Below, piece by piece: positions 37,573 to 45,586 of a stretch of DNA of 64,000 nt. Position 1 is the first letter of the stretch. Every line of letters starts with the position of its first letter. The translations under genes and the position numbers were made by a program. The DNA is from Chloroflexota bacterium (GTDB lineage: Bacteria; Chloroflexota; Dehalococcoidia; Lucifugimonadales; QGNO01): contig QGNO01000003.1 of NCBI GenBank assembly GCA_003228195.2, positions 62,001-126,000 of the forward strand, given 5' to 3'. The notes below the pieces were generated by a model. The model ran no database searches and was not told where the DNA came from. It saw nothing but the letters and a program-made list of their open reading frames with translations.

Positions 37573-38781
37573 ATGACTAACGTATATGAAGAATTGGGTG
37601 TAAGGACAATAATCAACGTTGCTGGGATTTCAACGCGCGTAGGCGGAGCTCTTATGCCACCAGAGGTAGTGTCAGCAATGTCTGAAGCCGCCAAATCGTC
37701 GGTGTCTATGACAGATCTCCAAGCCGCAGCAAGTAGGTTCATTGCAACAATAACCGGTGCAGAAGCTGGTTATGTTACTTCCGGTGCATCAGCCAGCCTG
37801 ACTTTGGGGGCAGCAGCAATAATAGCAGGCCTCGATCCTGGTTTAATGGAGAGGCTACCTAATACAACTGGCATGAAAAATGAGTTCGTGGTCTCAAGAG
37901 AACACAGAACTGGATATGACCATGCCATTAGAGTCGCCGGAGGAAAACTCACCGAAGTAGGTATGAACGAACAATTATCAGGGGCTGGGGTAAGAAGAAC
38001 TGAGGTTTGGGAATTTGAGGCAGCAATCAACAGTAACACAGTAGGGATACTCTACACCGCCACTCCGACCAGCGAACCTCCGTTAACTTCGATTATCAAG
38101 ATGGCTCTCAAATATAAACTCCCTGTACTAGTAGATGCTGCGGGGCAGCTTCCCCCGGTTACCAACCTTACAAAATTCATTGAACTAGGCGCGGACCTGG
38201 TGGCATTCAGTGGAGGAAAGGGACTTAGAGGACCGCAATCGAGTGGCATATTGTGCGGTCGGCGTGACTACATCGCCTCTGTAGCCCTTCAAAACATGGA
38301 TATGGACGAGTATTTCGATATATGGGACCCCCCAGAGGACTTCATCCCCAAAAGCAACATAATAGGAATACCTAGGCACGGCATTGGGAGGGGATTCAAA
38401 ATCTCCAAAGAGGAGATAATTGGCCTAATAACGGCATTGAAGCTCTTCTCGTCAGGAAAATATCGTCCAAATTATCAAGTTCAGCAAAGATATTTAAAAC
38501 TCGTTGCCAAACGACTAACTGGATTAAAATTAGAACCCAAATTGATTATCCCGAAAGATGATCAATTTCCATTATTACACATTATACTGGACACGAATGC
38601 ATTAAAAATGTCAGGATTTGAAGCAAGTCGCAAACTTAAACTTGGTGCTCCTGGGGTTTTCGTTAGCGAAAAATTGCTTCACGAGAACACTTTAATAATT
38701 CATCCCATTAATCTTGACGATGCCAGAACAGAAATACTGATCGAAAAACTAATAGATGTACTAGGTGACAATGAACGTTAA
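37573..38781 (+). CDS. SelA-like PLP-dependent enzyme
   Basis: 402 aa, fold-type I PLP enzyme of the selenocysteine synthase/D-glucosaminate-6-phosphate ammonia-lyase-like group. It begins YEELGVRTIINVAGISTRVG, typical of these proteins. The PLP lysine is in FSGGKGLRGPQSSG (near 216) and the cofactor aspartate in LPVLVDAAGQ (near 182). With no selB, selD or tRNA-Sec in view, genuine SelA activity is unlikely to be assumed; a lyase or transferase on an amino sugar or amino acid is equally possible. Its position between infB and rbfA is unusual. Confidence 0.8.
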   Translation: MTNVYEELGVRTIINVAGISTRVGGALMPPEVVSAMSEAAKSSVSMTDLQAAASRFIATITGAEAGYVTSGASASLTLGAAAIIAGLDPGLMERLPNTTGMKNEFVVSREHRTGYDHAIRVAGGKLTEVGMNEQLSGAGVRRTEVWEFEAAINSNTVGILYTATPTSEPPLTSIIKMALKYKLPVLVDAAGQLPPVTNLTKFIELGADLVAFSGGKGLRGPQSSGILCGRRDYIASVALQNMDMDEYFDIWDPPEDFIPKSNIIGIPRHGIGRGFKISKEEIIGLITALKLFSSGKYRPNYQVQQRYLKLVAKRLTGLKLEPKLIIPKDDQFPLLHIILDTNALKMSGFEASRKLKLGAPGVFVSEKLLHENTLIIHPINLDDARTEILIEKLIDVLGDNER

Positions 38782-38817
38782 ATCGAGTGATCAGCCAAGA
38801 ATCGTGAAGGATGGACC

Positions 38818-39174
38818 ATGACACGGCGAATTGAGCGAGTGAATGAGCTAGTGAGAAAAGAGCTTAGCGATCTACTATCTAAGGAAATGAATGACCCTAG
38901 ATTGCCCCTGTTAGTGAGTGTGACTCGTGTCGAAGTGTCTACAGACCTACGTAATGCTAAAATTTACGTAAGCGTGATGACAAATCGTGAAGAACGCGAA
39001 ACAACTATAAAGGTTTTGCAACGAGCCTCAGGTTTTCTTCATAGAGAGCTAAAGAAGAGACTGTCTTTGCGATACATCCCCATACTATCTTTCAGACTTG
39101 ATGATTCAATCGAAAAAGGCTCACATATTCTTGATATGATAGACAACATAAAACCTCCAGGGCATCTGTATTGA
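38818..39174 (+). CDS. rbfA: Ribosome-binding factor A
   Basis: 118 aa KH-like protein for 16S maturation and cold adaptation. RRIERVNELVRKELSDLL, DLRNAKIYVSVM and a C-terminal FRLDDSIEKG are the RbfA pattern. ATG 3 nt after a GGACC element. Its TGA overlaps the truB TTG. Confidence 0.94.
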   Translation: MTRRIERVNELVRKELSDLLSKEMNDPRLPLLVSVTRVEVSTDLRNAKIYVSVMTNREERETTIKVLQRASGFLHRELKKRLSLRYIPILSFRLDDSIEKGSHILDMIDNIKPPGHLY

Positions 39175-40115
39175 TAAAAGCAATAAATGGGATTTTTAAC
39201 GTTGATAAACCAATCGGACTCACTTCAACAGAAGTAGTACGCCGAATAAAAAGGCTATCGTCTCAGAAACGTGTAGGTCACGCAGGAACTCTGGATCCAG
39301 CCGCCACCGGCGTGTTGCCAATTTGCGTTGGCCAAGCAACCCGACTAACCCAATTTATAGTTAACAGCCATAAAGAATATGTGGGAACCGTGCACCTTGG
39401 AATATCCACAAATACTTACGACCGGGAAGGCCAGATAACTGCAAAATCTGATCCTTCAAATGTAACACTAAAAACTATCGAATCTGCATTGGAGCATTTA
39501 AGAACTGAAACTCATCAGAGGCCTCCCCCATTTAGCGCGTTGAAACTCCAAGGAAAACGCCTCTATGAATTGGCTCGAAGTGGAAAACAATTTACGGTCC
39601 CCCCGCGAAAAGTGGAGTTGATAAAGCTAGAGATAATGGAATGGGCATCCCCAGAGCTAACTCTTTTTGTTCAATGCACACAAGGATTTTACGTTAGATC
39701 CCTAGCGCAAGATTTAGGTGAAAAATTAGGATGTGGAGGGCACCTGTCCAAATTACACCGATTGAAGACCGGACCTTTTCATATAGAGAACGCGACGTCC
39801 CTAGATGCAGTACAAGATTCTTTCGCAAAAAATACGTGGCAGGACCTAATAATTCCGTCTGATTATGTTGTCCTGGATATGCCTTCAATCGAAATGGACG
39901 TGGAAGAAGAACAGTGTATAAGAAATGGCCAGGCAATCAGAGTTAAAGCTGAAGCTAACCTTTCGTCCCATCTTCAAAAAGCCAGAGCTTATGGTCAGGG
40001 AGGTAAATTTACGGCGCTCGTTACATTCGACCTGCCATCGAAATCTTGGCTCCCTTTCAAAGTTTTCGATATAGACACTGCGTCCCCTTACAGCGTCCAC
40101 AACAGGCTTAGCTAA
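39171..40115 (+). CDS. truB: tRNA pseudouridine(55) synthase TruB
   Basis: 314 aa. It makes pseudouridine 55 in the T-loop. GIFNVDKPIGLTSTEVV starts the protein; the catalytic aspartate lies in RVGHAGTLDPAATGVLP (near 44); GFYVRSLAQDLG is also conserved. The C-terminal ~70 residues look PUA-like. TTG start overlapping the rbfA stop by 4 nt. Usual end of the nusA-infB-rbfA-truB operon; a stem-loop follows. Confidence 0.95.
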   Translation: MIKAINGIFNVDKPIGLTSTEVVRRIKRLSSQKRVGHAGTLDPAATGVLPICVGQATRLTQFIVNSHKEYVGTVHLGISTNTYDREGQITAKSDPSNVTLKTIESALEHLRTETHQRPPPFSALKLQGKRLYELARSGKQFTVPPRKVELIKLEIMEWASPELTLFVQCTQGFYVRSLAQDLGEKLGCGGHLSKLHRLKTGPFHIENATSLDAVQDSFAKNTWQDLIIPSDYVVLDMPSIEMDVEEEQCIRNGQAIRVKAEANLSSHLQKARAYGQGGKFTALVTFDLPSKSWLPFKVFDIDTASPYSVHNRLS

Positions 40116-40139
40116 CAGGTGCGTGATCTTTACACCTGT
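40115..40139 (+). terminator. Weak stem-loop after truB
   Basis: ACAGGTG (40115-40121) pairs with CACCTGT (40133-40139), starting on the last base of the truB stop. There is no immediate T tract, so terminator function is uncertain. Confidence 0.3.
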
Positions 40140-40260
40140 CGGAGATCAAATTTTAGTGGGGAGTGACATTCACCGCAACAAGCAGTCTCTCAGTAATCGC
40201 TATAATCCTCCAGTTGCGGGCTCTATACAGAATGATAGCTCATTGAAGAACTGTAGTGCT

Positions 40261-41079
40261 CTAATCCTTATTAATGATTTCCATCATCTGTTTATGCACC
40301 TCTGGCCAGCCTACAACCACGACAGGGATGGCTCTATTCTGATCCCACCTTATAGGTTCACCTAAATTGTCGGTAAACATTATTCCCAACTCCTTAGCAA
40401 TAATGCATCCGGCTGCCAAATGGACTGGAGATATGTTATAAAAAACTCCTCCCGCGAGTCGCCCAAGGCATATCTGCAATAATGGAAAAGCAGCAGACGC
40501 GAAAGAATTAACTTGACCAACACCACTAAGCCAATCCAATTGCCCACTCATCAATCTTTTCCATTCTGATCCACCGTCTATCTCTAAGGCAATGGCAACT
40601 TCTGCGAGCTTTCCCAACGGAGGGGAAGCAGACCAAAGTTGTCCGTTCCTCGCCACGCCACGACCGGAGACCGCCGTCAACTGCTCCTGTTGAGCAGGCA
40701 AGGTTAGCACCCCTATTTTCAATTCATTTTTTTGCCTCAATGCAATGCTCACTCCCCAATGTGCAAGGCCTGTATTAAATGGAACTGTCCCACACAAAGG
40801 ATCCACGAGCCAAGTTAAATCGGAGTCTTCAAAATATTCAGAGCTTTCCTCCGAAATAATTGAGGATGCTACTTCAGCAACTCTAAGCGTTTCCGCTATT
40901 ACCCTATCCGATGCTATATCTGCGTCGGTGACGAGGCCCCCATCATCCTTAATCCAAGCCCCTAATGCTGAACCATCCGCTCTAAATATCTTTCTCAGGA
41001 CTTCTGAGGATTCCCTCGCAGCAACTAAAGCGATCTCCAGAGCCTTGGCTTCATTCACCGTGTCTTTATCTTTGCTCAT
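40261..41079 (-). CDS. IMPase-family protein with altered metal site
   Basis: About 272 aa, inositol monophosphatase superfamily fold. The canonical layout is recognisable: DDGGLVTDADIASDRVI, the first metal glutamate in IISEESSE, and the motif WLVDPLCGTVPFNTG. The usual WxxDPxDGT has its second Asp replaced by Cys. The usual C-terminal WDxAAG appears as PVHLAAG, with the metal Asp replaced by His. Thus the classic Mg2+ ligands Asp93 and Asp220 (human numbering) are Cys and His. The start is taken at ATG 41079 (MSKDKDTV) rather than the track's 41136, which runs 70 nt into the SDR gene; the remaining overlap is 14 nt. Third gene of a minus-strand operon. Confidence 0.8.
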   Translation of the reverse strand: MSKDKDTVNEAKALEIALVAARESSEVLRKIFRADGSALGAWIKDDGGLVTDADIASDRVIAETLRVAEVASSIISEESSEYFEDSDLTWLVDPLCGTVPFNTGLAHWGVSIALRQKNELKIGVLTLPAQQEQLTAVSGRGVARNGQLWSASPPLGKLAEVAIALEIDGGSEWKRLMSGQLDWLSGVGQVNSFASAAFPLLQICLGRLAGGVFYNISPVHLAAGCIIAKELGIMFTDNLGEPIRWDQNRAIPVVVVGWPEVHKQMMEIINKD

Positions 41080-41989
41080 ACTTACCACCAAGCCTACTTT
41101 CCGGTATGTTCCGATTGAGTGAACTTCCAATGGCAAAGTCTAAATCATCAAATTGCCAAGCGTTACTCTTATACAACTTTCTCATCAGAACTCGTTGGGA
41201 ATATACGGTCATTGGCGGGCCAAATACGCCAATGACTTGGCCAGTAATGTTGGCAGCCGCTTCAGTGCAAAGATATGCTACCTTAGGTGCATTTCTTACT
41301 GATGATCTAATCCCTTGTGCATCGGATGATTCAGCAGAAACACCCCATTGTTCAATATATGCACGAGCCGTACTAGACATCCCTTCAGTCATCCTCGTAT
41401 CTGCACCTGGAAAAACAGCGTTAATAGTTATGTTGTCGACCTTAAGCTCATCTGCAAGCCCCTGCACAATACCAATCTGCCCACCTTTAGCGGCAGAGTA
41501 GTTACACTGCCCTAAGTTACCCAAAGCTGAAACAGAAGAAAACAAGATTATTCGTCCATACGACTGCGATTTCATAATGGGAACAGCTTCAGCAACTATA
41601 TTTAAAGCTCCGTACAGGTGAACATTTATAACATCGTCCCATTCTTCCTCCAACATGTTGAATACCATCCTGTCACGAACTATCCCTGCGGCATGGCAAA
41701 CTATATCCAGTCTTCCAAACATACTCATAGCTGCATTTACAATGCGCTTGGCACCGTCAGGCTGGGCGACCGAATCGTAATTGGCCACTGCGTCCCCTCC
41801 ACTACCAATTATTTCGGAAACAATCCCATCGGCAGGTGTACTTGAGAACCCACCACCACTCAAGTCACTACCTACGTCATTAACCACTACGGCTGCGCCC
41901 TCTTTAGCCAGCCACTTGCTAACCTCACCTCCAATACCACCACCACCACCAGTAACAATTGCCACTCTGCCTTCCAATGATTTTTTCAA
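41066..41989 (-). CDS. Short-chain dehydrogenase/reductase, intact
   Basis: 307 aa classical SDR. Cofactor motif VAIVTGGGGGIGGEV, HAAG in place of NNAG, catalytic Ser in LFSSVSALGN and YSAAKGG (YxxxK). It resembles the 3-hydroxyacyl-CoA dehydrogenase-type SDRs of multifunctional enzyme 2, with an insert (DLSGGGFSSTPADGI). A ~50-residue C-terminal extension follows the Rossmann fold. It overlaps the degenerate SDR gene upstream by 4 nt and the IMPase-like gene downstream by 14 nt, so all three are translationally linked. Confidence 0.85.
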   Translation of the reverse strand: MKKSLEGRVAIVTGGGGGIGGEVSKWLAKEGAAVVVNDVGSDLSGGGFSSTPADGIVSEIIGSGGDAVANYDSVAQPDGAKRIVNAAMSMFGRLDIVCHAAGIVRDRMVFNMLEEEWDDVINVHLYGALNIVAEAVPIMKSQSYGRIILFSSVSALGNLGQCNYSAAKGGQIGIVQGLADELKVDNITINAVFPGADTRMTEGMSSTARAYIEQWGVSAESSDAQGIRSSVRNAPKVAYLCTEAAANITGQVIGVFGPPMTVYSQRVLMRKLYKSNAWQFDDLDFAIGSSLNRNIPESRLGGKYEQR

Positions 41990-42756
41990 CTTAACTCTTC
42001 CCCGTCAAAAAGATACTTCGGCACTAAATAATTTAATTCGTCAACAGAAAAAATGTCGGAACTATATATTCCTCGTTCGATAGCAGGAACGGAATACAAA
42101 GACACTTCTTGCTCATCAACCCGAAATATGCTACTGATTCCTGGAGTAACAAGATTGCTACAAATATAGGCTGACACCAAAGCAGCGTTTCTTGCATGGT
42201 CCGAAATAACTGCATTACATCCTACGCCATATTTCTCCATGTCGAGTGCAGTGGTACGGGTAAATCCAATTATAGCCTCAGTGATAATTGAATTGGTGAC
42301 ACTGATATCATGATGGATCTTTTTATCCCTTATTATATTAACTATTTGACCACTATTTTGCGTGCGCATATGAGCAGAAACATACTTGGTGGTCGCAAAC
42401 ACATTCTTCATCACCGGTCTAATTATTTCATCCCACTTTTCTGGCACGGAATCTAGAACTGACCCACCATCTCTTATCTCAATGCCAGACACAAACACGT
42501 CTACCTTTCCGAAGGAATCTACAGTGAAATTTAAGAGAGACTCAGCGTCTGCCATAGAAGTTAAATCAAAGTGGCCGACCTTTGCCACACCATCAACTGC
42601 ATTGATCTCACTAACCATCCTCTCCACCCATTCGGAATGGCTACAGTTAGCCACTATTGCAGCCCCTTCGCTAGCGAAGAGAGTTGATATCTCCTTGATT
42701 AAATCATGGTCCTCGCCAGTAACGAGAGCCACCTTTCCTCTAAATCGATCACCCAT
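41986..42756 (-). CDS. Degenerate SDR homologue, predicted catalytically inactive
   Basis: 256 aa with an SDR fold pattern (KVALVTG ... GAAIVANCS ... GKVDVFVSGIEI ... IIGFTRTTALDMEKYGV) but with every catalytic motif lost. TGxxxGxG is TGEDHDLIK; NNAG is SGIE; the Ser position is not serine (NIIRDKK); and in the YxxxK position, aligned by IGFTR, Tyr is Asn and Lys is Thr. The reading frame is intact, so this is not a decaying pseudogene. It is the first gene of the operon and overlaps the intact SDR by 4 nt, suggesting a structural or regulatory partner. Confidence 0.8.
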   Translation of the reverse strand: MGDRFRGKVALVTGEDHDLIKEISTLFASEGAAIVANCSHSEWVERMVSEINAVDGVAKVGHFDLTSMADAESLLNFTVDSFGKVDVFVSGIEIRDGGSVLDSVPEKWDEIIRPVMKNVFATTKYVSAHMRTQNSGQIVNIIRDKKIHHDISVTNSIITEAIIGFTRTTALDMEKYGVGCNAVISDHARNAALVSAYICSNLVTPGISSIFRVDEQEVSLYSVPAIERGIYSSDIFSVDELNYLVPKYLFDGEELS

Positions 42757-42864
42757 ATTCCATCACCAAATTATTGAAGTGCCCTTTGAGGGCTAATATA
42801 ACACTTCCTTCGCATATATTAGTTAGATACGCGCAAAGGGCGTACGCAATAGATTATAATCATA

Positions 42865-44178
42865 ATGGACCTGTACACATCTGACCCACTATTACTTAAA
42901 TCCGCTGAGATAAAGGGCGGCATTCTGACACAAAATACTGTTCCACACTCACCAGAAAAACCCTCTCCTGTAGAGGAACCTTCTGCAAGTTTCATGATAG
43001 GTCTGTCCGCAGGTCATGCGGTAAAGCATTTTTACCAACAGGCGTTCCTTTTGCTCCTTCCGTCAATCAAGGCAACCTTAGGAATTACCGACGTGCATAT
43101 CGGTTTGATTGGATCGATCAGAACTATCTTTAGTGCTGGAATGAACATTCCATCTGGAATAGTAGCTGACATCTGGAGAAGTAAAGTTGCGCTTATTTTG
43201 GCTTCAAGCCTCAGCACACTTGGAATAGGTTACTTTCTAATTGGTGCTGCATCAAATTACTGGCTACTCGTTCTCGGAGTCGCCGTGACAGGAATCGGCA
43301 CTTCATTCTGGCACGCACCAGCCTTCGGAACACTTGCTGCCGTTTATCCAAGCAAACGCGCTACGGCGCTTGCCGTCCACAGAATGGGGGGGTCCATCGG
43401 GGACAGCGTATCCCCCATAGTGATAGGCATTCTTTTGGGTGGATTCGCTATATTCGGACTGGAATGGGATGGTTTGAACTGGCGCCAATTAGCTTTCCTA
43501 ATGGTTTTGCCCTCCCTTGGAAGTGCCGCAATTATTTTTCTCGTTTATAGAGACATTCCTGCGATGAGTTCAACGGGCCTCACATTTAAGACTTACCGAG
43601 AGTCAATAAAACCCCTAATCAAGAATAAGGCACTCATCGCAATGACAGGGCTTACAACCGCTCGGGCAATGGCCCACAACGCGCTCAACATCTTCATAGT
43701 TATATATATGAGTGAAGATCTAGGGTTTTCTGCCTTCAAGAGTGGATACCATTTATCTTTATTAACACTGTTTGGCATCGGTTTCGCGCCCGCAATGGGT
43801 TGGGCTGCTGACAGAATAGGGCGGCGCATAGTTATTTTCACAGGCTTAGCTTCAATATCCGTGTTGATATATTCAATTCTCATATTTAGAGATGGTGTGG
43901 GATTCACCGTAGTTCTTTCCTTACTCGGGTTATTCCTGTACTCAGTGAACCCTGTAATGCTAGCAACCGCTATAGATGCGACCAAGAGAGGCACTGAGGG
44001 CTCTGTAACTGCTATAGTTTTTACTGGGGGTGCTGTATTCGGTTCAATATCACCGGTATTGGCAGGATGGTTACGTGGAATGTACGGCATGGACAGTGTC
44101 TTCTATTTCACCGGTACAATCGCAGCCATTACCACTTTCGTATCCCTGATCATACCGATGACTACAAGCAAAGAATAA
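42865..44178 (+). CDS. MFS transporter
   Basis: 437 aa, about 12 membrane helices after a hydrophilic ~45-residue N-terminus. The loop 2-3 motif is IPSGIVADIWRSK-like and the loop 8-9 motif is GWAADRIGRRIVIF, the conserved GxxxDxxGRR of the superfamily. The substrate is unknown; drug/solute export or uptake is possible. ATG has no SD; a perfect TATAAT (42855-42860) sits 4 nt before it. Divergent from the SDR operon and 32 bp before an amidohydrolase gene, so it may move that enzyme's substrate or product. Confidence 0.85.
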   Translation: MDLYTSDPLLLKSAEIKGGILTQNTVPHSPEKPSPVEEPSASFMIGLSAGHAVKHFYQQAFLLLLPSIKATLGITDVHIGLIGSIRTIFSAGMNIPSGIVADIWRSKVALILASSLSTLGIGYFLIGAASNYWLLVLGVAVTGIGTSFWHAPAFGTLAAVYPSKRATALAVHRMGGSIGDSVSPIVIGILLGGFAIFGLEWDGLNWRQLAFLMVLPSLGSAAIIFLVYRDIPAMSSTGLTFKTYRESIKPLIKNKALIAMTGLTTARAMAHNALNIFIVIYMSEDLGFSAFKSGYHLSLLTLFGIGFAPAMGWAADRIGRRIVIFTGLASISVLIYSILIFRDGVGFTVVLSLLGLFLYSVNPVMLATAIDATKRGTEGSVTAIVFTGGAVFGSISPVLAGWLRGMYGMDSVFYFTGTIAAITTFVSLIIPMTTSKE

Positions 44179-44210
44179 AACAGCGCTCACGCCAAATAAG
44201 GGGGGCATGA

Positions 44211-45386
44211 ATGAGTCTCTTAATTAGAAATGTCAGACTTGCCGACGGGACAATATCAAAACCAATCCCGACAGTATCAGTTGAGGTAGAAAATAGCATC
44301 ATATCTTGGATAGGTGAAGATGCCAGCCATCCTATCAGCCACAGCCATACTGAAGAAATTGACGGGCGCGGCTTCACGTTGATCCCAGGGCTTATCGACT
44401 GTCATGAGCATTTCACCAGCGATGGAGGACCAGACAATGCAGAAATTCTCGTTAATGATCCACTTGAAGTAGCGACTCTCAAAGCGGTGGGTAATGCCCG
44501 CAGGGCATTGCTTTCCGGAGTAACTTCAGCAAGGGACGTTGGTGCAAAGGGCGGTATTAACATACCATTTGCCAAATCTGTTGCGGCAGCAACCATACTG
44601 GGGCCTCGGATTCTTGCAGCTGGTGAGTGGCTAGCTTTCGCTGGCACTTGGGGTTCATTTGTCAGAACACTTGCTAATCTAGAAGAGATTGTTTTGGCAA
44701 CCAAAGAGCAAGTACATAAAGGAGCTGCTCTTATCAAAGTAGGTGCAACCGGCATGACACCAGAGGGGGAGCAATTCCCCACTCTTGGACTGGACGTGTT
44801 AAAAGCAGTGGTGAAGACAGCAACAGCGGCAGGATTAAAGGTAGCTGCCCATTGCGTGGGTTATGAGGGAACCCATCAGGCAGTGGAAGCCGGCGTAGCG
44901 TCGATTGAACATGGCACATTCGTTAGTGAGGAGACCGCGCAACTGATGGCCGCGAAAGGCACTTACTTGGTCCCTACGATGTCTACTTGGGATGCCCGGC
45001 TCACTCAAGCTTACATGGCGAAAGAACCTAAAGATAAATTAACAACTGCCGAAGAAAGAGCAGAGGAATCAAAGTCCAGCTTCAAACGTGCCTTATCAGC
45101 AGGAGTCAAGATAGTACCCGGCTCAGACGCCGGTGGATCGGCAGTACGACACGGTATGTTAGCAAGAGAAATAGAGTTAATGGTAGAAACTGGAATGTCT
45201 CCTTCTGCTGCATTAAGAGCCTCTACAAGTGACGCAGCTGATTTACTGGGCATAGCCGATATCGTTGGTACTATCGCGGTCGGTAAGATTGCGGATATGG
45301 TTTTGATTGATGGAGATCCTTACTCAAGTCCGTCAGCATTGCGGAATGTGTGGGGAGTTTTCCAAGCTGGCAAAAGAATCCGTTAA
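44211..45386 (+). CDS. Amidohydrolase, Xaa-Pro dipeptidase/imidazolonepropionase-like
   Basis: 391 aa amidohydrolase superfamily member. Metal ligands: LIPGLIDCHEHF (HxH), lysine in ALIKVGATG (probable carbamylated Lys), AAHCVGYEG and SIEHGTFV (His pair), and VPGSDAGG (Asp). The C-terminal GTIAVGKIADMVLIDGDP is typical. Related members hydrolyse acyl-amino acids or Xaa-Pro peptides; substrate unknown. It follows the MFS gene by 32 bp and is likely in the same transcript. ATG with GGGGG 6 nt upstream. Confidence 0.85.
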   Translation: MSLLIRNVRLADGTISKPIPTVSVEVENSIISWIGEDASHPISHSHTEEIDGRGFTLIPGLIDCHEHFTSDGGPDNAEILVNDPLEVATLKAVGNARRALLSGVTSARDVGAKGGINIPFAKSVAAATILGPRILAAGEWLAFAGTWGSFVRTLANLEEIVLATKEQVHKGAALIKVGATGMTPEGEQFPTLGLDVLKAVVKTATAAGLKVAAHCVGYEGTHQAVEAGVASIEHGTFVSEETAQLMAAKGTYLVPTMSTWDARLTQAYMAKEPKDKLTTAEERAEESKSSFKRALSAGVKIVPGSDAGGSAVRHGMLAREIELMVETGMSPSAALRASTSDAADLLGIADIVGTIAVGKIADMVLIDGDPYSSPSALRNVWGVFQAGKRIR

Positions 45387-45464
45387 GCGACCTGCCGAAC
45401 CAAATGCCCCTGCCTTTTCCATCATCAAACCGTAGAAGATTGCCGAACGCGACATCGTGTCAAT

Positions 45465-45568
45465 GTGTGCAAAATTACATATATTTCCGTTTATCTGTGT
45501 AAATCTGCTTCTAAGTTGACATTCAATAGTATATTTTCTTATACTTTTCCAAATCAAGGTGTGCAAAA
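45465..45568 (+). repeat. 10-bp direct repeat flanking the argJ promoter
   Basis: GTGTGCAAAA occurs at 45465-45474 and 45559-45568, either side of the argJ promoter, 94 bp apart. Confidence 0.5.
45516..45545 (+). promoter_or_regulatory. argJ promoter with inverted repeat over the -10 box
   Basis: TTGACA (45516-45521), 18-bp spacer, TATACT (45540-45545). The -10 hexamer is the right arm of a perfect inverted repeat, AGTATA-TTTTCT-TATACT (45528-45545). Predicted start near 45552, 35 nt before the ATG. The repeat is a candidate operator. Confidence 0.75.
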
Positions 45569-45586
45569 AGCTTATTATAGCTACAG

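Noticed and set aside
40123-40365. Plus-strand 80-aa ORF after truB
   Set aside because: Overlaps the end of the IMPase-like gene, lacks an SD and has no recognisable pattern.
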